A DNA stretch of 12,469 nt, taken from positions 1 to 12,469 of the forward strand of contig NW_003134549.1 in assembly GCF_000003605.2 (NCBI RefSeq), read 5' to 3'. The position numbers were made by a program, and so were the translations under genes. Of the stretch, positions 1 through 8,042 are shown one piece after another. Below the pieces are notes generated by a model. That model had not been told where the DNA came from, searched no databases, and was given only the letters and a program-made list of their open reading frames with translations. Numbering within the stretch: the stretch's first letter is position 1; every line of letters begins with the position of its first letter. The DNA comes from Saccoglossus kowalevskii (taxonomy: Eukaryota > Hemichordata > Enteropneusta > Harrimaniidae).

Positions 1-61
1 TCGTCTGACTGTTAGGTGTTAGGGTTGGGTAGCCAATCAGACACAATGCAAGCTGCTCTCT

Positions 62-125
62 GATTGGTCTGATTGTTAGGTGTTAGGGTTGGGTAGCCAA
101 TCAGACACAATGCAAGCTGCTCTCT
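62..125 (+). repeat. First complete 64-bp unit, used as phase reference
   Basis: This unit shows the parts found throughout the array. Base 1 is the G of GATTGGTCTGATTG. Bases 2-16 and 34-50 are inverted copies of each other with two single-base bulges. Bases 5-33 are rich in G and T on the + strand, and bases 34-56 are rich in A and C. An AGCT (AluI) site lies at unit bases 54-57, so most units carry one. This copy has the less common GTTAGGGTTGGGTAGCC centre, in which the TTAGG heptamers look weakly like telomeric repeat. Confidence 0.9.
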
Positions 126-317
126 GATTCGTCTGACTGTTAGGTGCTAGGCTTGAGGAGCCAATCAGACACACTGCAAGTTGCTCTCTGATTGGTCTGA
201 TTGTTCGGTACTAGACTTGAGGAGCCAATCAGACACACTGCAAGCTGCTCTCTGATTGGTCTGATTGTTAGGTGCTAGGATTGAGGAGCCAATCAGACAC
301 AATGCAAGCTGCTCTCT

Positions 318-374
318 GAATGGTCTGACTGTTAGGATTGGGTAGCCAATCAGACACAATGCAAGCTGCTCTCT
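318..374 (+). repeat. 57-bp short unit (Z class), first of 14
   Basis: The centre reads CTGACTGTTAGGATTGGG instead of having two TGTTAGG-type heptamers, so exactly 7 bp are missing. The simplest origin is loss of one heptamer by slippage between the adjacent direct repeats. All copies share the GGATTGGGTAGCC centre and start with GAATGGTCTGAC, so they descend from one event. The others start at 1015, 2031 (ACTCTTAGG variant), 2664, 3233, 5128, 6017, 6649, 7346, 8171, 8996, 9821, 10646 and 11279. Eleven sit after a Y unit; the three at 318, 3233 and 6017 follow a GGATTGAGGAGCC unit instead. Confidence 0.93.
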
Positions 375-758
375 GATTGGCCTGATTGTTAGGTGCGAGG
401 ATTGTGGAACCAATCAGACACAATGCAAGCTGCTCTCTGATTGGTCTGACTGTTAGGCGTTAGAATTGGGGAACCAATCAGACACAATGCAAGCTGCTCT
501 CTGATTGGTCTGATTGTTAGGTGTTAGGATTGGGGAACCAATCAGACACAATGCAAGCTGCTCTCTGATTGGCCTGATTGTTAGGTGCTAGGATTGTGGA
601 ACCAATCAGACACAATGCAAGCTGCTCTCTGATTGGTCTGACTGTTAGGTGTTAGGATTGTGGAACCAATCAGACACAATGCAAGCTGCTCTCTGAATGG
701 TCTGACTGTTAGGTGCTAGGATTGTGGAACCTATCAGACACAATGCAAGCTGCTCTCT

Positions 759-1135
759 GATTGGTCTGAGTATTAGGTGCTAGGATTGTGGAACCAATTA
801 GACATAATGCAAGCTGCTCTCTGATTGGTCTGACTGTTAGGTGTTAGGATTGGGGAACCAATCAGACACAATGCAAGCTGCTCTCTGATTGGTCTGATTG
901 TTAGGTGCTAGGATTGGGGAACCAATCAGACACAATGCAAGATGTTCTCTGATTGGTCTGAGTGTTAGGTGCTAGGATTGTGGAACCAATTAGACATAAT
1001 GCAAGCTGCTCTCTGAATGGTCTGACTGTTAGGATTGGGTAGCCAATCAGACACAATGCAAGATGTTCTCTGATTGGCCTGATTGTTAGGTGCGAGGATT
1101 GTGGAACCAATCAGACACAATGCAAGCTGCTCTCT
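759..1135. repeat. HOR marker cassette W1-W2-X-Y-Z-D, first copy (377 bp)
   Basis: Six units in fixed order. W1 (759) has GAGTATTAGG and CCAATTAGACATAATGC. W2 (823) has GTGTTAGGATTGGGG. X (887) has AAGATGTTCTC, which removes the AluI site. Y (951) has GAGTGTTAGG and again CCAATTAGACATAATGC. Z (1015-1071) is the 57-bp unit. D (1072) has GGCCTGATTG and GTGCGAGG. This copy alone carries AAGATGTTCTC in Z as well as X. Cassettes recur with X at 1903, 5000, 7218, 8043, 8868, 9693, 10518 and 11151. Two further cassettes, at 2536 and 6521, lack W1 and have a W2-like unit with a private TGCATGCTGC instead. The copies at 8868 and 9693 have a W1 variant with GAATGGTCTGAGTGTT. It is the anchor for all HOR periods given here. 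Confidence 0.92.
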
Positions 1136-1902
1136 GAATGGTCTGACTGTTAGGTGCTAGGATTGTGGAACCAATCAGACACAATGCAAGCTGCTCTCTA
1201 AATGGTCTGACTGTTAGGCGTTAGGATTGGAGAACCAATCAGACACAATGCAAGCTGCTCTCTGATTGGTCTGACTGTTAGTGTTAGGATTGGGGAACCA
1301 ATCAGACACAATGCAAGCTGCTCTCTGATTGGTCTGACTGTTAGTGTTAGGGATTGTGGAACCAATCAGACACAATGCAAGCTGCTCTCTGATTGGTCTG
1401 ATTGTTAGGTGCTAGGATTGTGGAACCAATCAGACACAATGCAAGCTGCTCTCTGATTGGTCAGACTGTTAGGTGCAAGGATTGTGGAACCAATCAGACA
1501 CAATGCAAGCTGCTCTCTGAATGGTCTAACTGTTAGGTGTTAGGATTGTGGAACCAATCAGACACAATGCAAGCTGCTCTCTGAATGGTCTGACTGTTAG
1601 GCGTTAGGATTGGGGAACCAATCAGACACAATGCAAGCTGCTCTCTGAATGGTCTGACTGTTAGGTGTTAGGATTGTGGAACCAATCAGACACAATGCAA
1701 GCTGCTCTCTGAATGGTCTGACTGTTAGGTGCTAGGATTGTGGAACCAATCAGACACAATGCAAGCTGCTCTCTGATTGGTCTGAGTATTAGGTGCTAGG
1801 ATTGTGGAACCAATTAGACATAATGCAAGCTGCTCTCTGATTGGTCTGACTGTTAGGTGTTAGGATTGGGGAACCAATCAGACACAATGCAAGCTGCTCT
1901 CT
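887..1902. repeat. HOR interval of 1016 bp
   Basis: From one X unit to the next: 15 full units plus one 57-bp unit, minus one base for the GTTAGTGTTAGGATTG deletion near 1279. The unit at 1327 has a compensating pair of indels (GTTAGTGTTAGGGATTG). The interval contains the GGTCAGACTG/GTGCAAGG unit at 1455 and the GGTCTAACTG unit at 1519. These are private markers seen again at 4552/4616 and 9309/9373, and the first of them also at 10070. Confidence 0.85.
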
Positions 1903-2407
1903 GATTGGTCTGATTGTTAGGTGCTAGGATTGGGGAACCAATCAGACACAATGCAAGATGTTCTCTGATTGGTCTGAGTGTTAGGTGCTAGGATTGTGGA
2001 ACCAATTAGACATAATGCAAGCTGCTCTCTGAATGGTCTGACTCTTAGGATTGGGTAGCCAATCAGACACAATGCAAGCTGCTCTCTGATTGGCCTGATT
2101 GTTAGGTGCGAGGATTGTGGAACCAATCAGACACAATGCAAGCTGCTCTCTGAATGGTCTGACTGTTAGGTGCTAGGATTGTGGAACCAATCAGACACAA
2201 TGCAAGCTGCTCTCTAAATGGTCTGACTGTTAGGCGTTAGGATTGGAGAACCAATCAGACACAATGCAAGCTGCTCTCTGATTGGTCTGATTGTTAGGTG
2301 TTAGGATTGTGGAACCAATCAGACACAATGCAAGCTGCTCTCTAAATGGTCCGACTGTTAGGCGTTAGGATTGGAGAACCAATCAGACACAATGCAAGCT
2401 GCTCTCT
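1327..2407. repeat. Segmental duplication B, copy 1 (17 units, 1081 bp)
   Basis: This matches 4424-5504 at a constant offset of 3097, including the private GGTCAGACTG/GTGCAAGG and GGTCTAACTG units and one complete W1-D cassette. Differences seen by eye include the indel-bearing first unit, ACTCTTAGG at about 2041 (ACTGTTAGG in the partner), and a CTCTTATTGG change in the partner near 5374. The first six units (1327-1710) also recur at 9181-9564. Confidence 0.88.
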
Positions 2408-2535
2408 GATTGGTCTGACTGTTAGGTGTTAGGATTGGGGAACCAATCAGACACAATGCAAGCTGCTCTCTGATTGGTCTGACTGTTAGGTGTTAGGATT
2501 GGGGAACCAATCAGACACAATGCATGCTGCTCTCT
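1903..2535. repeat. HOR interval of 633 bp (10 units)
   Basis: Nine full units plus one 57-bp unit. Its first 505 bp (1903-2407) are an eight-unit core: X, Y, Z, D, a GAATGG/GTGCTAGG unit, a CTAAATGG/GGCGTTAGG unit, a GTGTTAGG unit and a CTAAATGGTCCG unit. The same core recurs at 5000-5504, 7218-7722 and 11151-11655. It ends with two GTGTTAGGATTGGGG units, the second carrying TGCATGCTGC (about 2521-2530). Confidence 0.87.
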
Positions 2536-2720
2536 GATTGGTCTGATTGTTAGGTGCTAGGATTGGGGAACCAATCAGACACAATGCAAGATGTTCTCTG
2601 ATTGGTCTGAGTGTTAGGTGCTAGGATTGTGGAACCAATTAGACATAATGCAAGCTGCTCTCTGAATGGTCTGACTGTTAGGATTGGGTAGCCAATCAGA
2701 CACAATGCAAGCTGCTCTCT
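2280..2720. repeat. Segmental duplication C, copy 1 (7 units)
   Basis: This matches 6266-6705 at offset 3986, becoming 3985 after a one-base deletion in the partner (GTTAGTGTTAGG near 6409). The private marker is GCATGC in place of GCAAGC at about 2522-2527, found again near 6507-6512 and seen nowhere else. The following D unit differs between the copies (GTGCTAGGATTGTGG at 2721 versus GTGCGAGGATTGGGG at 6706), which sets the right limit. Confidence 0.87.
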
Positions 2721-2915
2721 GATTGGCCTGATTGTTAGGTGCTAGGATTGTGGAACCAATCAGACACAATGCAAGCTGCTCTCTAAATGGTCTGACTGTT
2801 AGGCGTTAGGATTGGAGAACCAATCAGACACAATGCAAGCTGCTCTCTGAATGGTCTGACTGTTAGGTGTTAGGATTGGGTAGCCAATCAGACACTTTGC
2901 AAGCTGCTCTGTGAT
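2721..2915. repeat. Junction stretch between HOR core and duplication A
   Basis: Three units. The first is a D-like unit in which GTGCGAGG has become GTGCTAGG. The second is a CTAAATGG/GGCGTTAGGATTGGAG unit. The third is a GAATGG/GTGTTAGGATTGGGTAGCC unit ending GACACTTTGC...GCTCTGT. The last two match 5569-5699. Nothing other than satellite is present. Confidence 0.8.
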
Positions 2916-3545
2916 TCGTCTGACTGTTAGGTGTTAGGGTTGGGTAGCCAATCAGACACAATGCAAGCTGCTCTCTGATTGGTCTGATTGTTAGGTGTTA
3001 GGGTTGGGTAGCCAATCAGACACAATGCAAGCTGCTCTCTGATTCGTCTGACTGTTAGGTGCTAGGCTTGAGGAGCCAATCAGACACACTGCAAGTTGCT
3101 CTCTGATTGGTCTGATTGTTCGGTACTAGGCTTGAGGAGCCAATCAGACACACTGCAAGCTGCTCTCTGATTGGTCTGATTGTTAGGTGCTAGGATTGAG
3201 GAGCCAATCAGACACAATGCAAGCTGCTCTCTGAATGGTCTGACTGTTAGGATTGGGTAGCCAATCAGACACAATGCAAGCTGCTCTCTGATTGGCCTGA
3301 TTGTTAGGTGCGAGGATTGTGGAACCAATCAGACACAATGCAAGCTGCTCTCTGATTGGTCTGACTGTTAGGCGTTAGAATTGGGGAACCAATCAGACAC
3401 AATGCAAGCTGCTCTCTGATTGGTCTGATTGTTAGGTGTTAGGATTGGGGAACCAATCAGACACAATGCAAGCTGCTCTCTGATTGGCCTGATTGTTAGG
3501 TGCTAGGATTGTGGAACCAATCAGACACAATGCAAGCTGCTCTCT
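2916..3545. repeat. Segmental duplication A, copy 2 (10 units)
   Basis: This matches 1-630 almost base for base. It is preceded by a unit with a private GCTCTGTGATTCG junction at about 2905-2918, which is also present before copy 3 at about 5689-5702. The duplicated segment therefore extends left of this point by at least two units (2785-2915 pairs with 5569-5699 at offset 2784). The left junction units differ slightly: GACACTTTGC here, GACACTATGC before copy 3. This implies the copies diverged after duplication, or were copied from different templates. Confidence 0.9.
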
Positions 3546-3737
3546 GATTGGTCTGACTGTTAGGTGTTAGGGTTGGGTAGCCAATCAGACACAATGCAAG
3601 CTGCTCTCTGAATGGTCTGACTGTTAGGCGTTAGGATTGGGGAACCAATCAGACACAATGCAAGCTGCTCTCTGATTGGCCTGATTGTTAGGTGCGAGGA
3701 TTGTGGAACCAATCAGACACAATGCAAGCTGCTCTCT
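3546..3737. repeat. Three-unit linker before the E-class block
   Basis: The units are GTGTTAGGGTTGGGTAGCC, GAATGG/GGCGTTAGGATTGGGG, and a GGCCTGATTG/GTGCGAGG D-class unit. The first two recur in the same order at 8548-8675. This is satellite only. Confidence 0.78.
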
Positions 3738-3801
3738 GACTGGTCTGATTGTTAGGTGCTTGGATTGAGGAGCCAATCAGACACAATGCAAGCTTCTCTC
3801 C

Positions 3802-3984
3802 GATTGGTCTGATTATTAGGTACTAGGCTCAAGGAGCCAATCAGACACACTGCAAGTTGCTCCTTGATTGGTCTGATTGTTAGGTACTAGGCTTGAGGAG
3901 CCAATCAGACACACTGCAAGCTGCTCTCTGATTGGTAGGTGCTAGGATTGAGGAGCCAATCAGACACAATGCAAGTTGTTCTCT
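3802..3984. repeat. 183-bp trimer of the E block, first tandem copy
   Basis: Units of 64, 64 and 55 bp with centres GGCTCAAGGAGCC, GGCTTGAGGAGCC and GGATTGAGGAGCC. A second copy follows directly at 3985-4167 with the last centre changed to GGCTTAAGGAGCC. The pair recurs at 12039-12221 and 12222-12404. This is a small higher-order repeat independent of the 825-bp family. Confidence 0.9.
3930..3984 (+). repeat. 55-bp short unit, first of 4
   Basis: The unit starts GATTGGTAGGTGCTAGG. Compared with the full form it lacks 9 bp (unit bases 8-16, the CTGATTGTT segment), which removes most of the left arm of the within-unit hairpin. The other copies are 4113-4167, 12167-12221 and 12350-12404. The deletion is distinct from that of the 57-bp class. 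Confidence 0.92.
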
Positions 3985-4167
3985 GACTGGTCTGATTGTT
4001 AGGTACTAGGCTCAAGGAGCCAATCAGACACACTGCAAGTTGCTCCTTGATTGGTCTGATTGTTAGGTACTAGGCTTGAGGAGCCAATCAGACACACTGC
4101 AAGCTGCTCTCTGATTGGTAGGTGCTAGGCTTAAGGAGCCAATCAGACACACTGCAAGCTGCTCTCT

Positions 4168-4423
4168 GATTGGTCTGATTGTTAGGTGTTAGGATTGTGG
4201 AACCAATCAGACACAATGCAAGCTGCTCTCTAAATGGTCCGACTGTTAGGCGTTAGGATTGGGTAGCCAATCAGACACAATGCAAGCTGCTCTCTGATTG
4301 TCCTGATTGTTAGGTGCGAGGATTGTGGAACCAATCAGACACAATGCAAGCTGCTCTCTGATTGGTCTGACTGTTAGGCGTTAGGATTGGGGAACCAATC
4401 AGACACAATGCAAGCTGCTCTCT
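4168..4423. repeat. Four satellite units between E block and duplication B
   Basis: The order is a GTGTTAGGATTGTGG unit, a CTAAATGGTCCG/GGCGTTAGGATTGGGTAGCC unit, a GATTGTCCTG/GTGCGAGG unit (4296) and a GGCGTTAGGATTGGGG unit. From 4296 onward, eight units (4296-4807) match 9053-9564 at offset 4757. The second unit looks like a recombinant: its left half is as in 2344 and 5441 and its right half as in Z-class units. Confidence 0.78.
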
Positions 4424-5504
4424 GATTGGTCTGATTGTTAGGTGTTAGGATTGTGGAACCAATCAGACACAATGCAAGCTGCTCTCTGATTGGTCTGATT
4501 GTTAGGTGCTAGGATTGTGGAACCAATCAGACACAATGCAAGCTGCTCTCTGATTGGTCAGACTGTTAGGTGCAAGGATTGTGGAACCAATCAGACACAA
4601 TGCAAGCTGCTCTCTGAATGGTCTAACTGTTAGGTGTTAGGATTGTGGAACCAATCAGACACAATGCAAGCTGCTCTCTGAATGGTCTGACTGTTAGGCG
4701 TTAGGATTGGGGAACCAATCAGACACAATGCAAGCTGCTCTCTGAATGGTCTGACTGTTAGGTGTTAGGATTGTGGAACCAATCAGACACAATGCAAGCT
4801 GCTCTCTGAATGGTCTGACTGTTAGGTGCTAGGATTGTGGAACCAATCAGACACAATGCAAGCTGCTCTCTGATTGGTCTGAGTATTAGGTGCTAGGATT
4901 GTGGAACCAATTAGACATAATGCAAGCTGCTCTCTGATTGGTCTGACTGTTAGGTGTTAGGATTGGGGAACCAATCAGACACAATGCAAGCTGCTCTCTG
5001 ATTGGTCTGATTGTTAGGTGCTAGGATTGGGGAACCAATCAGACACAATGCAAGATGTTCTCTGATTGGTCTGAGTGTTAGGTGCTAGGATTGTGGAACC
5101 AATTAGACATAATGCAAGCTGCTCTCTGAATGGTCTGACTGTTAGGATTGGGTAGCCAATCAGACACAATGCAAGCTGCTCTCTGATTGGCCTGATTGTT
5201 AGGTGCGAGGATTGTGGAACCAATCAGACACAATGCAAGCTGCTCTCTGAATGGTCTGACTGTTAGGTGCTAGGATTGTGGAACCAATCAGACACAATGC
5301 AAGCTGCTCTCTAAATGGTCTGACTGTTAGGCGTTAGGATTGGAGAACCAATCAGACACAATGCAAGCTGCTCTCTTATTGGTCTGATTGTTAGGTGTTA
5401 GGATTGTGGAACCAATCAGACACAATGCAAGCTGCTCTCTAAATGGTCCGACTGTTAGGCGTTAGGATTGGAGAACCAATCAGACACAATGCAAGCTGCT
5501 CTCT
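4424..5504. repeat. Segmental duplication B, copy 2 (17 units, 1081 bp)
   Basis: This is the partner of 1327-2407, with the same unit order and private markers. After 5504 the copies part: this one continues with a GTGCTAGGATTGTGG unit, the other with GTGTTAGGATTGGGG. From 5000 the segment also parallels 11151-11846, where it is followed by E-class units rather than duplication A. Confidence 0.88.
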
Positions 5505-6520
5505 GATTGGTCTGACTGTTAGGTGCTAGGATTGTGGAACCAATCAGACACAATGCAAGCTGCTCTCTAAATGGCCTGACTGTTAGGCGTTAGGATTGGA
5601 GAACCAATCAGACACAATGCAAGCTGCTCTCTGAATGGTCTGACTGTTAGGTGTTAGGATTGGGTAGCCAATCAGACACTATGCAAGCTGCTCTGTGATT
5701 CGTCTGACTGTTAGGTGTTAGGGTTGGGTAGCCAATCAGACACAATGCAAGCTGCTCTCTGATTGGTCTGATTGTTAGGTGTTAGGGTTGGGTAGCCAAT
5801 CAGACACAATGCAAGCTGCTCTCTGATTCGTCTGACTGTTAGGTGCTAGGCTTGAGGAGCCAATCAGACACACTGCAAGTTGCTCTCTGATTGGTCTGAT
5901 TGTTCGGTACTAGGCTTGAGGAGCCAATCAGACACACTGCAAGCTGCTCTCTGATTGGTCTGATTGTTAGGTGCTAGGATTGAGGAGCCAATCAGACACA
6001 ATGCAAGCTGCTCTCTGAATGGTCTGACTGTTAGGATTGGGTAGCCAATCAGACACAATGCAAGCTGCTCTCTGATTGGCCTGATTGTTAGGTGCGAGGA
6101 TTGTGGAACCAATCAGACACAATGCAAGCTGCTCTCTGATTGGTCTGACTGTTAGGCGTTAGAATTGGGGAACCAATCAGACACAATGCAAGCTGCTCTC
6201 TGATTGGTCTGATTGTTAGGCGTTAGGATTGGAGAACCAATCAGACACAATGCAAGCTGCTCTCTGATTGGTCTGATTGTTAGGTGTTAGGATTGTGGAA
6301 CCAATCAGACACAATGCAAGCTGCTCTCTAAATGGTCCGACTGTTAGGCGTTAGGATTGGAGAACCAATCAGACACAATGCAAGCTGCTCTCTGATTGGT
6401 CTGACTGTTAGTGTTAGGATTGGGGAACCAATCAGACACAATGCAAGCTGCTCTCTGATTGGTCTGACTGTTCGGTGTTAGGATTGGGGAACCAATCAGA
6501 CACAATGCATGCTGCTCTCT
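5000..6520. repeat. HOR interval of 1521 bp containing duplication A copy 3
   Basis: Composed of 22 full units and two 57-bp units, minus one base (deletion near 6409). It starts with the 505-bp eight-unit core (5000-5504), continues through three units (5505-5696) to duplication A copy 3 at 5700-6201, and ends with duplication C units. It reads as a normal HOR interrupted by duplication A. Confidence 0.82.
5700..6201. repeat. Segmental duplication A, copy 3 (8 units)
   Basis: Eight units matching 2916-3417, including the rare TTCGGTACTAG unit, the 57-bp unit at 6017-6073 and the private TTAGAATTGGGG unit. Identity with copy 2 breaks at 6202. There this copy continues with a GGCGTTAGGATTGGAG centre, where copies 1 and 2 have GTGTTAGGATTGGGG. 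The break falls within a unit boundary, as expected for unequal exchange between aligned units. Confidence 0.88.
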
Positions 6521-6705
6521 GATTGGTCTGATTGTTAGGTGCTAGGATTGGGGAACCAATCAGACACAATGCAAGATGTTCTCTGATTGGTCTGAGTGTT
6601 AGGTGCTAGGATTGTGGAACCAATTAGACATAATGCAAGCTGCTCTCTGAATGGTCTGACTGTTAGGATTGGGTAGCCAATCAGACACAATGCAAGCTGC
6701 TCTCT
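6266..6705. repeat. Segmental duplication C, copy 2
   Basis: This is the partner of 2280-2720, sharing GCATGC at about 6507-6512. It differs by a one-base deletion near 6409 and a TTCGGTGTTAGG change near 6471, where the partner has TTAGGTGTTAGG. Confidence 0.86.
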
Positions 6706-7217
6706 GATTGGCCTGATTGTTAGGTGCGAGGATTGGGGAACCAATCAGACACAATGCAAGCTGCTCTCTGATTGGTCTGATTGTTAGGTGTTAGGATTGT
6801 GGAACCAATCAGACACAATGCAAGCTGCTCTCTGATTGGTCTGATTGTTAGGTGCTAGGATTGTGGAACCAATCAGACACAATGCAAGCTGCTCTCTGAA
6901 TGGTCTGACTGTTAGGTGTTAGGATTGGGGAACCAATCAGACACAATGCAAGCTGCTCTCTGAATGGTCTGACTGTTAGGTGTTAGGATTGTGGAACCAA
7001 TCAGACACAATGCAAGCTGCTCTCTGAATGGTCTGACTGTTAGGTGCTAGGATTGTGGAACCAATCAGACACAATGCAAGCTGCTCTCTGATTGGTCTGA
7101 GTATTAGGTGCTAGGATTGTGGAACCAATTAGACATAATGCAAGCTGCTCTCTGATTGGTCTGACTGTTAGGTGTTAGGATTGGGGAACCAATCAGACAC
7201 AATGCAAGCTGCTCTCT
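6521..7217. repeat. HOR interval of 697 bp (11 units)
   Basis: Ten full units plus one 57-bp unit: X, Y, Z, a D unit with GTGCGAGGATTGGGG, a GTGTTAGG unit, a GTGCTAGG unit, three GAATGG units, W1 and W2. The same order occurs at 10518-11150 with one GAATGG unit fewer (633 bp). There a hybrid GGCGTTAGGATTGTGG unit at 10895 replaces two units. The match continues on both sides (6521-7722 with 10518-11655). Confidence 0.87.
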
Positions 7218-8042
7218 GATTGGTCTGATTGTTAGGTGCTAGGATTGGGGAACCAATCAGACACAATGCAAGATGTTCTCTGATTGGTCTGAGTGTTAGG
7301 TGCTAGGATTGTGGAACCAATTAGACATAATGCAAGCTGCTCTCTGAATGGTCTGACTGTTAGGATTGGGTAGCCAATCAGACACAATGCAAGCTGCTCT
7401 CTGATTGGCCTGATTGTTAGGTGCGAGGATTGTGGAACCAATCAGACACAATGCAAGCTGCTCTCTGAATGGTCTGACTGTTAGGTGCTAGGATTGTGGA
7501 ACCAATCAGACACAATGCAAGCTGCTCTCTAAATGGTCTGACTGTTAGGCGTTAGGATTGGAGAACCAATCAGACACAATGCAAGCTGCTCTCTGATTGG
7601 TCTGATTGTTAGGTGTTAGGATTGTGGAACCAATCAGACACAATGCAAGCTGCTCTCTAAATGGTCCGACTGTTAGGCGTTAGGATTGGAGAACCAATCA
7701 GACACAATGCAAGCTGCTCTCTGATTGGTCTGACTGTTAGGTGTTAGGATTGGGGAACCAATCAGACACAATGCAAGCTGCTCTCTGATTGGTCTGACTG
7801 TTAGGTGTTAGGATTGTGGAACCAATCAGACACAATGCAAGCTGCTCTCTGAATGGTCTGACTGTTAGGTGCTAGGATTGTGGAACCAATCAGACACAAT
7901 GCAAGCTGCTCTCTGATTGGTCTGAGTATTAGGTGCTAGGATTGTGGAACCAATTAGACATAATGCAAGCTGCTCTCTGATTGGTCTGACTGTTAGGTGT
8001 TAGGATTGGGGAACCAATCAGACACAATGCAAGCTGCTCTCT
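7218..8042. repeat. 825-bp HOR (13 units), copy 1
   Basis: X, Y, Z, D, then GAATGG/GTGCTAGG, CTAAATGG/GGCGTTAGG, GTGTTAGG, CTAAATGGTCCG, two GTGTTAGG units (GGGG then GTGG), GAATGG/GTGCTAGG, W1 and W2. The length is 12x64+57. It starts with the eight-unit core, so its left part is of the 1903/5000/11151 lineage. Confidence 0.9.

Larger units (their letters stand above)
1..630. repeat. Segmental duplication A, copy 1 (10 units)
   Basis: Ten units that recur at 2916-3545 (offset 2915) and, for the first eight, at 5700-6201. The order is diagnostic: two GGGTTGGGTAGCC units, GATTCG with GGCTTGAGGAGCC, a rare TTCGGTACTAG unit at 190-253, GGATTGAGGAGCC at 254-317, the 57-bp unit at 318-374, a GTGCGAGG unit at 375-438, and a private GGCGTTAGAATTGGGG unit at 439-502. 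By eye, copies 1 and 2 differ at one base over 630 bp (A at 215 versus G at 3130). The next unit (631 versus 3546) already differs, which marks the right breakpoint. The window begins inside this block, so its left limit here is unknown. Confidence 0.9.
3738..4167. repeat. Divergent E-class block, copy 1 (7 units, 430 bp)
   Basis: These units differ most from the array majority. They have GTACTAGG or GTGCTTGG, GGCTCAAGGAGCC or GGCTTGAGGAGCC centres, CACACTGCAAG in place of CACAATGCAAG, and GTTGCTCCTTG or GCTTCTCTCCG tails. A HindIII site (AAGCTT, 3790-3795) is created in the first unit. Two of the seven units are 55 bp. By eye the block is identical to 11975-12404, 8237 bp away, although its units are among the most diverged in the window. 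E-like single units also occur at 126-317, 3041-3232, 5825-6016 and 11847-11974. Confidence 0.92.

Noticed and set aside
12-29. Telomere-like sequence (TTAGG, TTAGGG, TTGGG)
   Set aside because: Only two or three degenerate copies occur per unit, as part of the 64-bp repeat. There is no run of perfect TTAGGG or TTAGG repeats, so this is not telomeric DNA, though a distant origin of the heptamers from telomere-like repeat cannot be excluded.
12-32. G-quadruplex in the GGGTTGGGTAG units
   Set aside because: Only two runs of three G occur together. At best a weak two-tetrad structure is possible, using GG pairs from neighbouring motifs.
48-56. Octamer or C/EBP-like site in AATGCAAGC
   Set aside because: ATGCAAGC departs from ATGCAAAT in its last two bases and lacks a C/EBP dyad; the match is too weak to claim.
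126-145. Possible CENP-B box in GATTCG-type units
   Set aside because: TTCG is followed by four bases and an A as in the box, but the required CGGG part is absent (GTTA is found instead). Only a handful of units have TTCG at all.
165-413. Open reading frames of 69-82 codons on the - strand, repeated many times (also at 901, 1917, 3080, 5014, 5864 and later)
   Set aside because: They are translations of the repeat itself. A 64-bp unit shifts frame at every copy, the frames open at a TTG codon rather than ATG, and they close within about four units. A single base change in a D unit (2721-2784) puts a stop just after the start and removes the frame that would lie there. There is no sign of selection for coding, and no recognisable domain.
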